NCBI RefSeq assembly: GCF_900112425.1
Contig: NZ_FOLP01000003.1
Span: 558,001 to 622,000, forward strand
Length of the DNA: 64,000 nucleotides
Direction: 5' to 3'
Origin: Variovorax sp. OK212
GTDB taxonomy: Bacteria > Pseudomonadota > Gammaproteobacteria > Burkholderiales > Burkholderiaceae_C
Shown here in pieces: positions 25,501 through 33,560 of the stretch; position 1 is the first letter of the stretch; each line of letters begins with the position of its first letter. Both the position numbers and the translations under genes were made by a program. The notes under the pieces are model-generated. The model saw nothing but the letters and a program-made list of their open reading frames with translations. It made no database searches and was not told the DNA's origin.

Positions 25501-26044
25501 CTCCAGCCTGCTGAGTTCGGGCAACCGCAGCTGGGCCACGGTGCTGGGCGTGTCGCTGCCCATCTTCGACTGGGGCCGCCGCTCGGCCAACCTGAGCGCG
25601 AACGAAGAACGGCTGGCCGCCGCCATGGCCAGCTACGAGTACGCGGTGCAGCAGGCGCTGCGCGAGACGGCCAACGCGCTCATCGCCGACAGCCACCTGC
25701 GCCCGCAGATCGAGGCGCAGCAGGCGCGCGTGCAGGCGCTCGACAGGGTCGCGTCGATCTCGCGCACGCGCTTTCGCAACGGGCTGGAAGACTACTTTGC
25801 CGGCGCCGACGCGCAGCGCGAGCTGTACCTGGAGCGGCGCCAGGGCATCGAGCTGCAGCTCAAGCAGGCGGTGAACACCGTCAACCTGTACAAGGCGCTC
25901 GGCGGCGGCTGGGACGACGCGCGCACCGCCACGTCCGCTCAGCCGCCCGCTGCTGCTGCTGCTGCTGCTCAGCCAAGCTGCTGCAGCACGTCCCTCACGC
26001 GGTCGAGCGCCGGGTCGATGTCGGTCTCGTCGATCGCGCCGTAG
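22517..26044 (+). CDS. Processive GT2 exopolysaccharide synthase (BgsA/BcsA-like) in frame with a NodT-type outer-membrane factor
   Basis: One uninterrupted 1175-codon frame covers two proteins normally made separately. Residues 1-655 are an inner-membrane GT2 synthase: two to three N-terminal helices, then catalytic Asp119 (VDVFICTYNEE), LDD 152-154, DAD 205-207, the acceptor motif CED 299-301 and QRSRW 337-341. Four more helices follow, then a soluble tail of about 100 residues with only a faint PilZ resemblance. At codon 656 a full lipoprotein signal begins (MRVAWTRAF, hydrophobic core, lipobox LVLSGC), followed by an outer-membrane factor of about 490 residues with both helical repeats (AYLTLRAD, RRPDLLAAYARVEAANSGVGAAKAAFYP). 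Start ATG 22517 has AGGAGA. The product may be a true fusion, a polyprotein cut at the lipobox, or the result of a lost stop codon. Confidence 0.8.
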   Translation: MSELIDTPEFRVNLLVAALALIMIFHARADRASHRVLFGFLTALVLVRYTAWRLAETLPPADLGFGTLVAWVFLVFEMVAIVYTLLSIQMLTRRRDNHAQADRGEAALRARGREVPAVDVFICTYNEELAVLEKTILAAQAIDYPHVNVWVLDDTRRDWLRDYCERKGVHYARRPDNTHAKAGNLNNGLRQSAAATNAPYILVLDADFTPHRNIVYRTLGLFDEPKVGLVQTPQFYYNADPIQHNLRATDSWVDEQRVFFDVLQPAKDAADVAFCVGTSFVIRRDAITDAGGFPTGSVCEDIYTTYTLMRFGWVTRWLNERLSNGLSADSIVDYINQRSRWCLGTIQVALLRDGPLRGRGYSFAARVHYVHGLLHWLTKPFILLMLAAPVLYWYAGVSAFHATPRAFALYGLPPLVMFWGYTYWISQRRCLPVFTEVTQIVAAMAVTRTIVSSLMRPFGRPFKVTAKGQDRSRTVVHWNMVLAFGGLIAAMEAAALGAIGSAMTTGDMLNVVWTIVTTVYCLAALIACIDRPRPAHDERFPYDADTTLRSTAGVGATRFVEIAVDGALLRESALLRRMPVGERLDLHVDRVGWVSALLKGRSPKGVELAFDHDEVLHDHLIRHVFSLPPSHVATQVKPGRAALAFLGSAGWQWPRMRVAWTRAFAAPLPMVAVLLIGVLVLSGCNLTPALKNADVVVPAQWAEGTGSAAAQPVARHAFVRDEELRGLIASALLQNRDLRVYAAKAREARAVYGGTRSSLFPEIGLAGSVGRGNVTTSLSPDGIVTNNQAVGSVGTTYAVQAGITAYELDFFGHVDASVKQAGAQALASERDLWAARMNLVGEVSNAYLTLRADRALLALAESDLASQSDSTRVMQRARTVGGTSDLNVLRSQSLVERANVQREEFRMRVGQDLQWLAVLVGQPVPANIGMQRPWPERSVADVPVGLPASLLQRRPDLLAAYARVEAANSGVGAAKAAFYPTFSLTAVAGGLSSEFSSLLSSGNRSWATVLGVSLPIFDWGRRSANLSANEERLAAAMASYEYAVQQALRETANALIADSHLRPQIEAQQARVQALDRVASISRTRFRNGLEDYFAGADAQRELYLERRQGIELQLKQAVNTVNLYKALGGGWDDARTATSAQPPAAAAAAAQPSCCSTSLTRSSAGSMSVSSIAP
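24482..26044 (+). CDS. NodT-type outer-membrane factor lipoprotein module (possible separate start within the fused frame)
   Basis: If translated on its own, this 520-residue part begins at ATG 24482 with a normal lipoprotein signal of 28 residues and cysteine in LVLSGC. Both TolC-like halves are present, including YELDFFGHVDASVKQA and LPIFDWGRRSANL. There is no good ribosome site before ATG 24482 and no stop codon between it and the synthase, so separate synthesis would need reinitiation or weak internal entry. It would form the outer-membrane tunnel for the HlyD-type adaptor at 19891. This entry describes the second half of the CDS above, not an additional gene. Confidence 0.5.
   Translation: MRVAWTRAFAAPLPMVAVLLIGVLVLSGCNLTPALKNADVVVPAQWAEGTGSAAAQPVARHAFVRDEELRGLIASALLQNRDLRVYAAKAREARAVYGGTRSSLFPEIGLAGSVGRGNVTTSLSPDGIVTNNQAVGSVGTTYAVQAGITAYELDFFGHVDASVKQAGAQALASERDLWAARMNLVGEVSNAYLTLRADRALLALAESDLASQSDSTRVMQRARTVGGTSDLNVLRSQSLVERANVQREEFRMRVGQDLQWLAVLVGQPVPANIGMQRPWPERSVADVPVGLPASLLQRRPDLLAAYARVEAANSGVGAAKAAFYPTFSLTAVAGGLSSEFSSLLSSGNRSWATVLGVSLPIFDWGRRSANLSANEERLAAAMASYEYAVQQALRETANALIADSHLRPQIEAQQARVQALDRVASISRTRFRNGLEDYFAGADAQRELYLERRQGIELQLKQAVNTVNLYKALGGGWDDARTATSAQPPAAAAAAAQPSCCSTSLTRSSAGSMSVSSIAP
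25949..25969 (+). repeat. (GCT)7 trinucleotide tract at the end of the outer-membrane factor
   Basis: Seven GCT units encode a run of alanines in the low-complexity tail of the fused protein. The tract ends at the first base of the convergent mocR stop codon, so its length could alter the tail and the spacing of both 3' ends. Confidence 0.9.
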
Positions 26045-27405
26045 CCCAGCATCAGCCCCTGCCGCGGCGCCGAGAAGTGGAAGAACGGCGCGAGCGGATA
26101 CAACCCCACGTCGACGCGGCGCGCCAGCGCGATGAGCTGCGCCACGTCGAACTCGCGCCTGCACAGCGCCGCCAGGTGGATGCCGGCCGTGGCGGGCACC
26201 AGCTCGAACCACGGCGACAGGTCGTCCGCGAAGCGCCGCACGATGCGCTCGCGCCGCGCCGCATAGGCGGCATGGCAGCGGCGAATGTGCTTGTGCAGGT
26301 CGCCGTCGGCCATGAACTTGGCCAACGCCCACTGGGCCGGCGTGGAGGTGTGCCAGTCAGTCAAGTGCTTGGCCGTGCCCACGGCCTCCAGCACGGCCGG
26401 CGGCGCGATCAGGTAGCCCAGCCGCAGGTCGGGCGACAGCGTCTTCGAGAAGGTGCCGACGAACGCCACGCAGCCGTGCGTGTCCATGCTCTGCAGCGAA
26501 TCGGTGGGGCGGCCCTCGTAGCGGAACTCGCTGTCGTAGTCGTCCTCGATCACCACGGCACCCAGCGCCGCCGCGCGCGCCAGCAGCGCCTTGCGGCGGC
26601 GCTCGCTCATCGGCATGCCCAGCGGAAACTGGTGCGCGGGCGTCACGTAGATCAGCCGCGTGCCGTCGGGAATGCGCTCGACCACCAGGCCTTCGCCATC
26701 GACCGGTACGCCGATCACGTTCGCGCCCTGCGCGCTCAGCAGCAGCCGCGCGGGCGGGTAGCCGGGCTCCTCCATGGCCACCGTGCTGCCCGGCTCCACC
26801 AGCACGCGTGCGATGAGGTCGAGCGCCTGCTGCGCGCCGTTGGTCACCAGGATGTCGGCCGCCGCGCAGCGCACCCCGCGTGAAAAGCTCGCATGCCGCG
26901 CGATGCCGTCGCGCAGTTCGCGCAGGCCTTCGGCGTCGCCATACAGCCCGCGCGAGCGCGCGCCCTGGCGCAGCGCATGCAGCACGCAGCGGCGCCAGTC
27001 CGCATGCGGGAACAGGTCGCGCGCCGGTGCGCCGCCGATGAACTCGTAGCGCGAACTGCCGGCCGGCGCCGGGTGCCGCAACGGCGTGCGCATGCCGCGC
27101 CAGTGCTCGGCCATGGCCGCGCCCGCCAGCGGCCGGGCCGGCGCCACCGGTGCCTGCCGGCGCGCCGCGCCGTCCGCCACGAAGGTGCCGCTGCCGACAC
27201 GGCCGGTCAGCAGCTTGTCGAGGGTCAGCCGGGCATAGGCCTGCGACACCGTCTTGCGCGACAGCCCCAGCTGTTCGGCGAACAGGCGCGACGGCGGCAG
27301 CTTCTCGCCCGCGGCCAGCCGGCCGCTGCGAATGGCGTCCTTGAGCTGCCGGTACAGCTGGCCGGCCAGGTCCTTGTCGCCTTCGATGACGACGTGCAAT
27401 TCCAT
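25969..27405 (-). CDS. MocR/PdxR-type regulator (GntR DNA-binding plus aminotransferase domain)
   Basis: Transcription factor whose sensor is a fold-type I aminotransferase domain. Residues 1-78 form the winged helix (LPPSRLFAEQLGLSRKTVSQAY). The larger part (about 115-478) keeps pyridoxal-phosphate residues: EDDYDSEFRY, TNGAQQALD and the lysine in GTFSKTLSPDLRLG (Lys321). At 478 residues it is full length. It is divergent from the AhpD-like gene at 27512, the probable target, and its last 76 nt overlap the 3' end of the exopolysaccharide frame. The ligand may be PLP or a PLP-amino acid adduct, as in PdxR and GabR. Confidence 0.88.
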   Translation of the reverse strand: MELHVVIEGDKDLAGQLYRQLKDAIRSGRLAAGEKLPPSRLFAEQLGLSRKTVSQAYARLTLDKLLTGRVGSGTFVADGAARRQAPVAPARPLAGAAMAEHWRGMRTPLRHPAPAGSSRYEFIGGAPARDLFPHADWRRCVLHALRQGARSRGLYGDAEGLRELRDGIARHASFSRGVRCAAADILVTNGAQQALDLIARVLVEPGSTVAMEEPGYPPARLLLSAQGANVIGVPVDGEGLVVERIPDGTRLIYVTPAHQFPLGMPMSERRRKALLARAAALGAVVIEDDYDSEFRYEGRPTDSLQSMDTHGCVAFVGTFSKTLSPDLRLGYLIAPPAVLEAVGTAKHLTDWHTSTPAQWALAKFMADGDLHKHIRRCHAAYAARRERIVRRFADDLSPWFELVPATAGIHLAALCRREFDVAQLIALARRVDVGLYPLAPFFHFSAPRQGLMLGYGAIDETDIDPALDRVRDVLQQLG

Positions 27406-27437
27406 CGGATTGGTCTCCTGCGAATGCGCCGGATTGG
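27406..27437. promoter_or_regulatory. Direct repeats, possible MocR operator
   Basis: CGGATTGG occurs at 27406-27413 and again at 27430-27437, directly upstream of the mocR start. MocR proteins usually bind direct rather than inverted repeats. The 24-bp spacing is shorter than in GabR, so this is tentative. Confidence 0.4.
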
Positions 27438-27511
27438 CAGCCCGCGGCGGCGCGCCTCGCTCCTAGCATCGAGGCCACATTCAACCACCACCGAACGAAG
27501 GAACCCGCACC

Positions 27512-27952
27512 ATGCAAGCCCGCCTCGATTTCTACAAAGCCTCCCCCGAAGCCATCAAGGCGCTGATTGCGCTCGAAGTGGCCGTCGGCAAGCTCGGCCT
27601 CGACCCCCAACTGGTCGACCTGGTGAAGCTGCGTGCCTCGCAGATCAACGGCTGCGCCTATTGCATCGACCTGCACACGGCCGACCTGCGCAAGGCCGGC
27701 GAGACCGACCGCCGCCTGGCCACGCTCGGCGTGTGGCGCGAGACGCCCTTCTTCACCGAACGCGAATGCGCCGCGCTGGCCTGGACCGAAGCCCTGACCG
27801 ACGTGGCGCGCACGCACGTGCCCGATGCCGCCTACGAGGCGCTGGCCGCGCAGTTCAGCGAGGCCGAGCAGGTGAACCTGACGATGGCCGTCAACACCAT
27901 CAACAGCTGGAACCGGCTATCGATCGGGTTTCGCAAGACGCTGACGGCCTGA
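27512..27952 (+). CDS. Carboxymuconolactone decarboxylase/AhpD-like protein
   Basis: Small all-helical protein of 146 residues with the AhpD-type redox motif CAYCIDLH (Cys48, Cys51, His55), as in alkylhydroperoxidase-like peroxidase partners rather than true carboxymuconolactone decarboxylases. The ribosome site GAAGGA precedes ATG 27512. It is divergent from mocR, which probably regulates it. The last 53 nt overlap the 3' end of the convergent azoreductase gene. The likely role is thiol-dependent peroxide or electrophile detoxification; the substrate is not known. Confidence 0.85.
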   Translation: MQARLDFYKASPEAIKALIALEVAVGKLGLDPQLVDLVKLRASQINGCAYCIDLHTADLRKAGETDRRLATLGVWRETPFFTERECAALAWTEALTDVARTHVPDAAYEALAAQFSEAEQVNLTMAVNTINSWNRLSIGFRKTLTA

Positions 27953-28643
27953 AGCCGGTGCCGGTGCTGGCGCCGTGCAGCAGCGTGTCGACCAGCCCGT
28001 CGACGCGCTCCTCCGCTCGCCGCAGCGACAGTGCGAGCTGCTCTCCACCGAACTCGTCGGACTCCACCGCCGCTTCGAACACCTCGGTGATGCCGATGTA
28101 GCCCAGCGCCGAACGCACGCTGTCTTCCGTGTGGTTCAGGTGCGCGATGCGCCCGCCCTTGTCGTAGCCATGGTCGCCGCGCGCGCCGAGCAGCACGACG
28201 CGCTTGCCCGCATCGGCGAGCAGCGGCCAGTAAGGCACCGCGCCGCGCGCGCGGTCGAAGCCGAAGGTGCGGCCCACGCGCACGATGTTGTCGATCCAGG
28301 CCTTGAACTGCGCCGGCACGCTGAAGTTGTACATGGGCAGGCCGATCACGACCAGGTCGGCCGCAATGAGCTGGTCGACCAGGCGATCGCTTTCGGCCAG
28401 CGCATCCGCCATCCACGGCTCGCGCGCGGCGGGTGGCGTGAAGGCCGCGTGGATCCAGCGGCCGTCCACGTGCGACGGCGGGCGCTGCCCTACGTCGAGG
28501 TAGTCGATGCGGTCGTCGGGCCGCGCCGCGCGCCAGCGCTCCACGAAGCGCGCGGAGAGACGGCGCGTGTGCGAGCCGTGCGGGTCGGTGCCGGAACGGC
28601 CAGGGCGGGCGCTGGCGTCGATGTGGAGGAGGTTCAGGGTCAT
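27900..28643 (-). CDS. FMN-dependent NADH-azoreductase, copy 1
   Basis: Flavodoxin-fold reductase of the AzoR family that reduces quinones and azo bonds with NAD(P)H. It begins LLHIDASARPG with the FMN phosphate-binding region SHTRRLSARFV, and has VVIGLPMYNFSVPAQFKAWIDNIVRVGRTF around residues 95-125. The second copy at 35171 is similar throughout, but this one carries about 23 extra C-terminal residues (ending SCETRSIAGSSC) encoded across the 3' end of the AhpD-like gene. ATG 28643 is the start; a longer in-frame extension upstream is not coding. It is divergent from a GcvA-type lysR gene. Confidence 0.88.
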   Translation of the reverse strand: MTLNLLHIDASARPGRSGTDPHGSHTRRLSARFVERWRAARPDDRIDYLDVGQRPPSHVDGRWIHAAFTPPAAREPWMADALAESDRLVDQLIAADLVVIGLPMYNFSVPAQFKAWIDNIVRVGRTFGFDRARGAVPYWPLLADAGKRVVLLGARGDHGYDKGGRIAHLNHTEDSVRSALGYIGITEVFEAAVESDEFGGEQLALSLRRAEERVDGLVDTLLHGASTGTGFRPSASCETRSIAGSSC

Positions 28644-28667
28644 GGTGGTGATGGATGAGTGAATCTG

Positions 28668-28720
28668 TTTCGTCCTGCGCTGCCACAATGGCTGCCAAGG
28701 CCCTGAATTTATGGACGAAA
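28668..28720. promoter_or_regulatory. Inverted repeat between azoreductase copy 1 and lysR
   Basis: TTTCGTCC at 28668-28675 and GGACGAAA at 28713-28720 are perfect 8-bp inverted arms 37 bp apart in the divergent promoter. They could be half-sites for the adjacent LysR protein. Spacing is wide for one dimer but possible for a tetramer. Confidence 0.4.
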
Positions 28721-28752
28721 GCCATGCCTCACAAACGATCGTTTCTCTCTCC

Positions 28753-29688
28753 ATGAACGAGCCTGGCTCATCTGTCAGCTCTGTCCGCCCTGCCCGCCGG
28801 CTGCCGCCGCTCCTGGCGCTGCGCGCCTTCGAGGCTGCGGCCGCGCACCTGAGCTTCCAGCGCGCGGCGCTCGAGTTGTCGGTCACGCCGTCGGCCATCA
28901 GCCACCAGGTGCGTGCGCTGGAAGACACGCTCGGCCAGCCGCTGTTTCGCCGGCTCACGCGGCAGCTCGCGCTGACGCCCGCCGGGCAGCGGCTCTTCGA
29001 CGACCTGCGCACGGGCTTCGACGTGCTCGAGGCCGGCGTCGACAAGCTGCGCAGGCCTGCGGCATCGCAGGCCGTGACGCTGACCACCAACACCGCCTTT
29101 GCGGCGCGCTGGGTGCTGCCGCGCATCGAGGCCTTTCGCACCGCCTGCCCTGGCGTCGAGCTGCGGTTGCATGCGAGCGACACGCTGGTCGACCTTGCGC
29201 GTGGCGACGCCGACATCGCCATCCGCTCGGGCCGCGGCAACTGGCCGGGGCTGGTGTCGCGCGAGCTGATGTCCGAGCGGTATGTGCCGCTGTGCAGTCC
29301 GATGCTCGGCCTCAAGCGCGTCGCGGACCTGCCGAAGCACCAGCTGATTCACTGCGACTGGCAGCCGCATGCGATCGCACCCGCCGTGTGGCCGCGCTGG
29401 TTCCGCGAAGCAGGCATCGCGCCGCCGAGGGGTCGCGCGATGAAGTCAGCGGCGCTGTCGTTCTCCGACGAATCGCACGCGATGCTCGCCGCGCTCGGCG
29501 GGCACGGCGTTGCGCTGCTGAGCGTCACGCTGTCGGCGCCGGAGATCCGCAGCGGCGCGCTCGTGCAGCCCTTCGGACCTGCGCTCGATACGGGCAGCTA
29601 CTTTCTGGCGGTGGCCAATGGGCGGGAGAACGAAGCGCCGGTTCGTGCGGTGTGGGACTGGATCGTTTCGCAGGCTGCAGGAGACTGA
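28753..29688 (+). CDS. LysR family regulator (GcvA-like), partner of azoreductase copy 1
   Basis: 311-residue LTTR with the GcvA-type opening RLPPLLALRAFEAAAAHLSFQRAA and the recognition helix VTPSAISHQVRALED. The effector domain contains ADIAIRSGRGNWPGL and the family end FGPALDTGSYFLAV. ATG 28753 is chosen over ATG 28711, because the latter lies inside the inverted repeat noted in this intergenic region. It is closely related to the regulator at 34118-35020. Probably controls the divergent azoreductase. Confidence 0.88.
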   Translation: MNEPGSSVSSVRPARRLPPLLALRAFEAAAAHLSFQRAALELSVTPSAISHQVRALEDTLGQPLFRRLTRQLALTPAGQRLFDDLRTGFDVLEAGVDKLRRPAASQAVTLTTNTAFAARWVLPRIEAFRTACPGVELRLHASDTLVDLARGDADIAIRSGRGNWPGLVSRELMSERYVPLCSPMLGLKRVADLPKHQLIHCDWQPHAIAPAVWPRWFREAGIAPPRGRAMKSAALSFSDESHAMLAALGGHGVALLSVTLSAPEIRSGALVQPFGPALDTGSYFLAVANGRENEAPVRAVWDWIVSQAAGD

Positions 29689-29767
29689 GCACAAGCTGAA
29701 CGCAAGGCTTGCACTTCGTCACGCCTTTGGAGAGACTCACGCGCCAACAAAAAAACGAGGAGAGTTC

Positions 29768-31345
<1,578 letters not shown>

Positions 31346-31389
31346 GAGCAAGGCAAGCGCGGCGCGCAGCCCCGGCGCTCGGTCGTCGT

Positions 31390-32211
31390 TCAGTCGTCCG
31401 TCTGCTGGCTCTGCGCCTGCCGGCTCCACGCCGACGCCGGGCTCTCTCGCCATGCCATCCAGCCCGCGGGCATGTCGGCCAGTGCCCGAAGGCTCGCGTC
31501 GCGCTCGACCATGCTCTGCAGCGAGACGAGCTTCGCGTCGGCCATCTCGAACGCGTCGCCGGTCAGGAACTGCCAGGCGCCGTCTTCCTCGTCCCGGGAC
31601 ACCATGAGGATCGGCTTCGCGTCTTCGAGGATGCCGCGCACCGTGAAGCACATGACGTTCGGCGGGCTGTCGAAGGGCCAGTCATCGCCGGCGTCGGCGC
31701 CGGCGGGCTGGTCTTCCTTGTCGCACAGCATCGGCTGCGCGGAGGCGAAGCTGGTGTCCCAGCCCTGCTCCCAAGGAAAGAGACCTTGCCTGTCGGGCCA
31801 CACCATCTGCAGCACCGGCAGGTCGGCCTTGATCGACGCATAGAACCAACCCGCGTAGCCGAGGTATTCGGGGTAGTGCCGCCGCGCGACCGGCACGAAT
31901 GCGATGCGCACGCCCTCGGCGATGTCTTCGTAGGCCTTGAACGGAACAAGCGCTCCGCCAGCGCCCGCGACCTTGACGGCCACGATGTTCAGGAACTGCT
32001 GGGCCGTCTTCGGGGGAAGGCCGAAGACGATGACTTCGGGCTGGCGGTAGTTGGCGTAGAAGCCCAGCGAGAAAGCGAAGGCCGGCCCGTCGCCGTCGCC
32101 CTCGACATGCACGTGGTGCCAGCCGATGCGGGTGACATCCGCCAGCAGGCGGCGGTCGTAGTCGTCCTCGGCTTCGGGCAACTTGAAATCGGGGAGCGTG
32201 CTTTCGATCAT
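31390..32211 (-). CDS. DUF4262-type protein
   Basis: Cytoplasmic protein of 273 residues. The N-terminal half matches the DUF4262 pattern: DVTRIGWHHVHVEGDGDGP, then AFAFSLGFYANYRQPEVIVFGLPPKTA. A second domain (about 170-245) includes VMCFTVRGILEDAKPILMVSRDEEDGAWQFL, seen in immunity-like or uncharacterised bacterial proteins. No enzymatic motif is evident. It is separate from the serine hydrolase, which converges on it. Function unknown. Confidence 0.75.
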   Translation of the reverse strand: MIESTLPDFKLPEAEDDYDRRLLADVTRIGWHHVHVEGDGDGPAFAFSLGFYANYRQPEVIVFGLPPKTAQQFLNIVAVKVAGAGGALVPFKAYEDIAEGVRIAFVPVARRHYPEYLGYAGWFYASIKADLPVLQMVWPDRQGLFPWEQGWDTSFASAQPMLCDKEDQPAGADAGDDWPFDSPPNVMCFTVRGILEDAKPILMVSRDEEDGAWQFLTGDAFEMADAKLVSLQSMVERDASLRALADMPAGWMAWRESPASAWSRQAQSQQTDD

Positions 32212-32275
32212 GAGGTGCGGTGCGGGTGGATGGACGACCCGGCGAGGATACCGGCCGGGGCCGTGCCGACGTCGC

Positions 32276-32845
32276 TCAAGCCATGCCGTTCAGGTGCTCG
32301 TAAAGAATCAGGAACCCGATCCCGATCAGCACCACACCGCCCAGAATCTCCGCGCGCTTGCCGACCACCGCGCCCAGCACGCGCCCCACCATCACGCCGA
32401 GCGTGACCATGGTGAACGTCGCCAGGCCGATGGCCAGCGCGGTCCAGGCGATGTTGACGTTGATGAAGGCCAGGCCGACACCCACCGCCATCGCGTCGAT
32501 GCTGGTGGCGAAGCCGGTGATGGCCAGGGTCCAGAAGGTGTTGCGGCTGGGCTTCTCGTCGATCGCGTCGGGCGCGCCGAAGCCGGCCCAGATCATCCGC
32601 AGGCCCAGCACGCTGAGCAGCGTCACGGCAATCCAGTGGTCCCACCGCGCGACGTAGCTGGCGGCCGCCAGGCCGGCGGCCCAGCCGATGACGGGGGTCA
32701 GCGCCTCGATGACGCCGAAGATGAGCCCGGTGCGCAAGGCTTCGCGCCAGGAGGGTTTGCGCAGGGCCGCGCCTTTGCCGACAGCAGCGGCGAAAGCATC
32801 CGTCGACATGGCGAATGCGAGAAGAATCGTGGAGGCGATGTTCAT
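32276..32845 (-). CDS. mntP: Manganese efflux pump MntP
   Basis: Inner-membrane exporter that removes excess Mn2+. The 189-residue protein has six predicted helices and the two family motifs with acidic residues in membrane segments: [14 protein letters not shown] (about 12-25) and [14 protein letters not shown] (about 111-124). ATG 32845 is chosen; the frame remains open upstream to a GTG at 33073, but that stretch encodes the riboswitch leader and not protein. Regulation by Mn2+ is expected through the yybP-ykoY RNA directly upstream. Confidence 0.95.
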   Translation of the reverse strand: MNIASTILLAFAMSTDAFAAAVGKGAALRKPSWREALRTGLIFGVIEALTPVIGWAAGLAAASYVARWDHWIAVTLLSVLGLRMIWAGFGAPDAIDEKPSRNTFWTLAITGFATSIDAMAVGVGLAFINVNIAWTALAIGLATFTMVTLGVMVGRVLGAVVGKRAEILGGVVLIGIGFLILYEHLNGMA

Positions 32846-32899
32846 GTTGGAAGTAGCAAGCAAGGCCGGTTCAAGACGCCGCGGCACACGAACCCGCCG

Positions 32900-33035
32900 G
32901 CCAAAGCCGCGTTCGTGCACCGCTGGTCTCGCCAACCTTTCGGCTGCTCGCGCCACGGTCGCAAGGTGCGAACCGAGTATGTTGACGCGAGCGCTTCCGA
33001 AGTCCGGAAGCCGGCTACTCCCCAAGGGAGCGGCG
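32900..33035 (-). ncRNA. yybP-ykoY manganese riboswitch upstream of mntP
   Basis: On the minus strand the leader contains the conserved 5' element CTTGGGGAGTAGCCGG (33011-33026 region) and the 3' element GGCGAGACCAGCGG (about 32920-32933), separated by a variable helix. These are the two loop strands that form the Mn2+ pocket in this class. The downstream gene, mntP, is its classic target. Boundaries are approximate. Confidence 0.85.
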
Positions 33036-33105
33036 ATTCTAGTGAAGCTCTTGCGGCGAAGCGGTGACAACACCGCATCGCCCGCAGGGTCTTGGAGCGC
33101 CCAGC

Positions 33106-33128
33106 AAAAAGCCTCCCGCAGGAGGCTT
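33106..33128 (-). terminator. Rho-independent terminator of the 66-residue protein gene
   Basis: On the minus strand AAGCCTCC-TGCG-GGAGGCTT forms a perfect 8-bp stem and runs into a T tract. It closes the short gene at 33160-33360 and isolates it from the mntP riboswitch. Confidence 0.85.
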
Positions 33129-33159
33129 CATGGAATGGGGGGAGCGAGCCGGCCGCCCG

Positions 33160-33360
33160 TCAGGTCTTCTTGGTGAGCAGCGTCTGCACGACATAACCGT
33201 CGCGGTACACGCCTTCGATGGTGCCCTCCACACGGTCGGTGGAATGCGCGGCAACGAACTTTTCGTCGTCCACGCGATAAACCACCATGGTGCAAGACGA
33301 GTGCTTGCTCAGGGTGCGGGCAACGCCTGTGGCTTGGCGAAGGGTTGGGTAGGTCTCCAT
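33160..33360 (-). CDS. Small conserved-looking hypothetical protein (66 aa)
   Basis: Short soluble protein beginning METYPTLRQATGVARTLSKH and ending in TLLTKKT. It has a good ribosome site (AAGGA, 6-7 bases before ATG 33360) and its own strong terminator at 33106-33128, which support a real gene. The middle reads CTMVVYRVDDEKFVAAHSTD, then GTIEGVYRDGYVVQTLL, suggesting a small beta-rich fold. I do not recognise a family, and it has no neighbour in an operon. Confidence 0.65.
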   Translation of the reverse strand: METYPTLRQATGVARTLSKHSSCTMVVYRVDDEKFVAAHSTDRVEGTIEGVYRDGYVVQTLLTKKT

Positions 33361-33560
33361 GATTGTCCTTGTCTGCCTGGTCTTTTTGATCTTCCTGATG
33401 CCTTCGATAGTAGCCTTTAGGTTTTCAAAAGCATCTCAAAACGTTTCCGAAGCGCGGCAGTCTCTTGGGTTGAATTCGGCAATTTTGTGACTTTGTTAGC
33501 ACCCGTTGGTAAATCCTTCGGGGCCGTTGTCGCCACGCAACTTTTTTATGCGCTGGCGGC

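Noticed and set aside
32846..33073. N-terminal extension of MntP from GTG 33073
   Set aside because: This stretch is the yybP-ykoY riboswitch; the MntP family starts with the first helix at ATG 32845.
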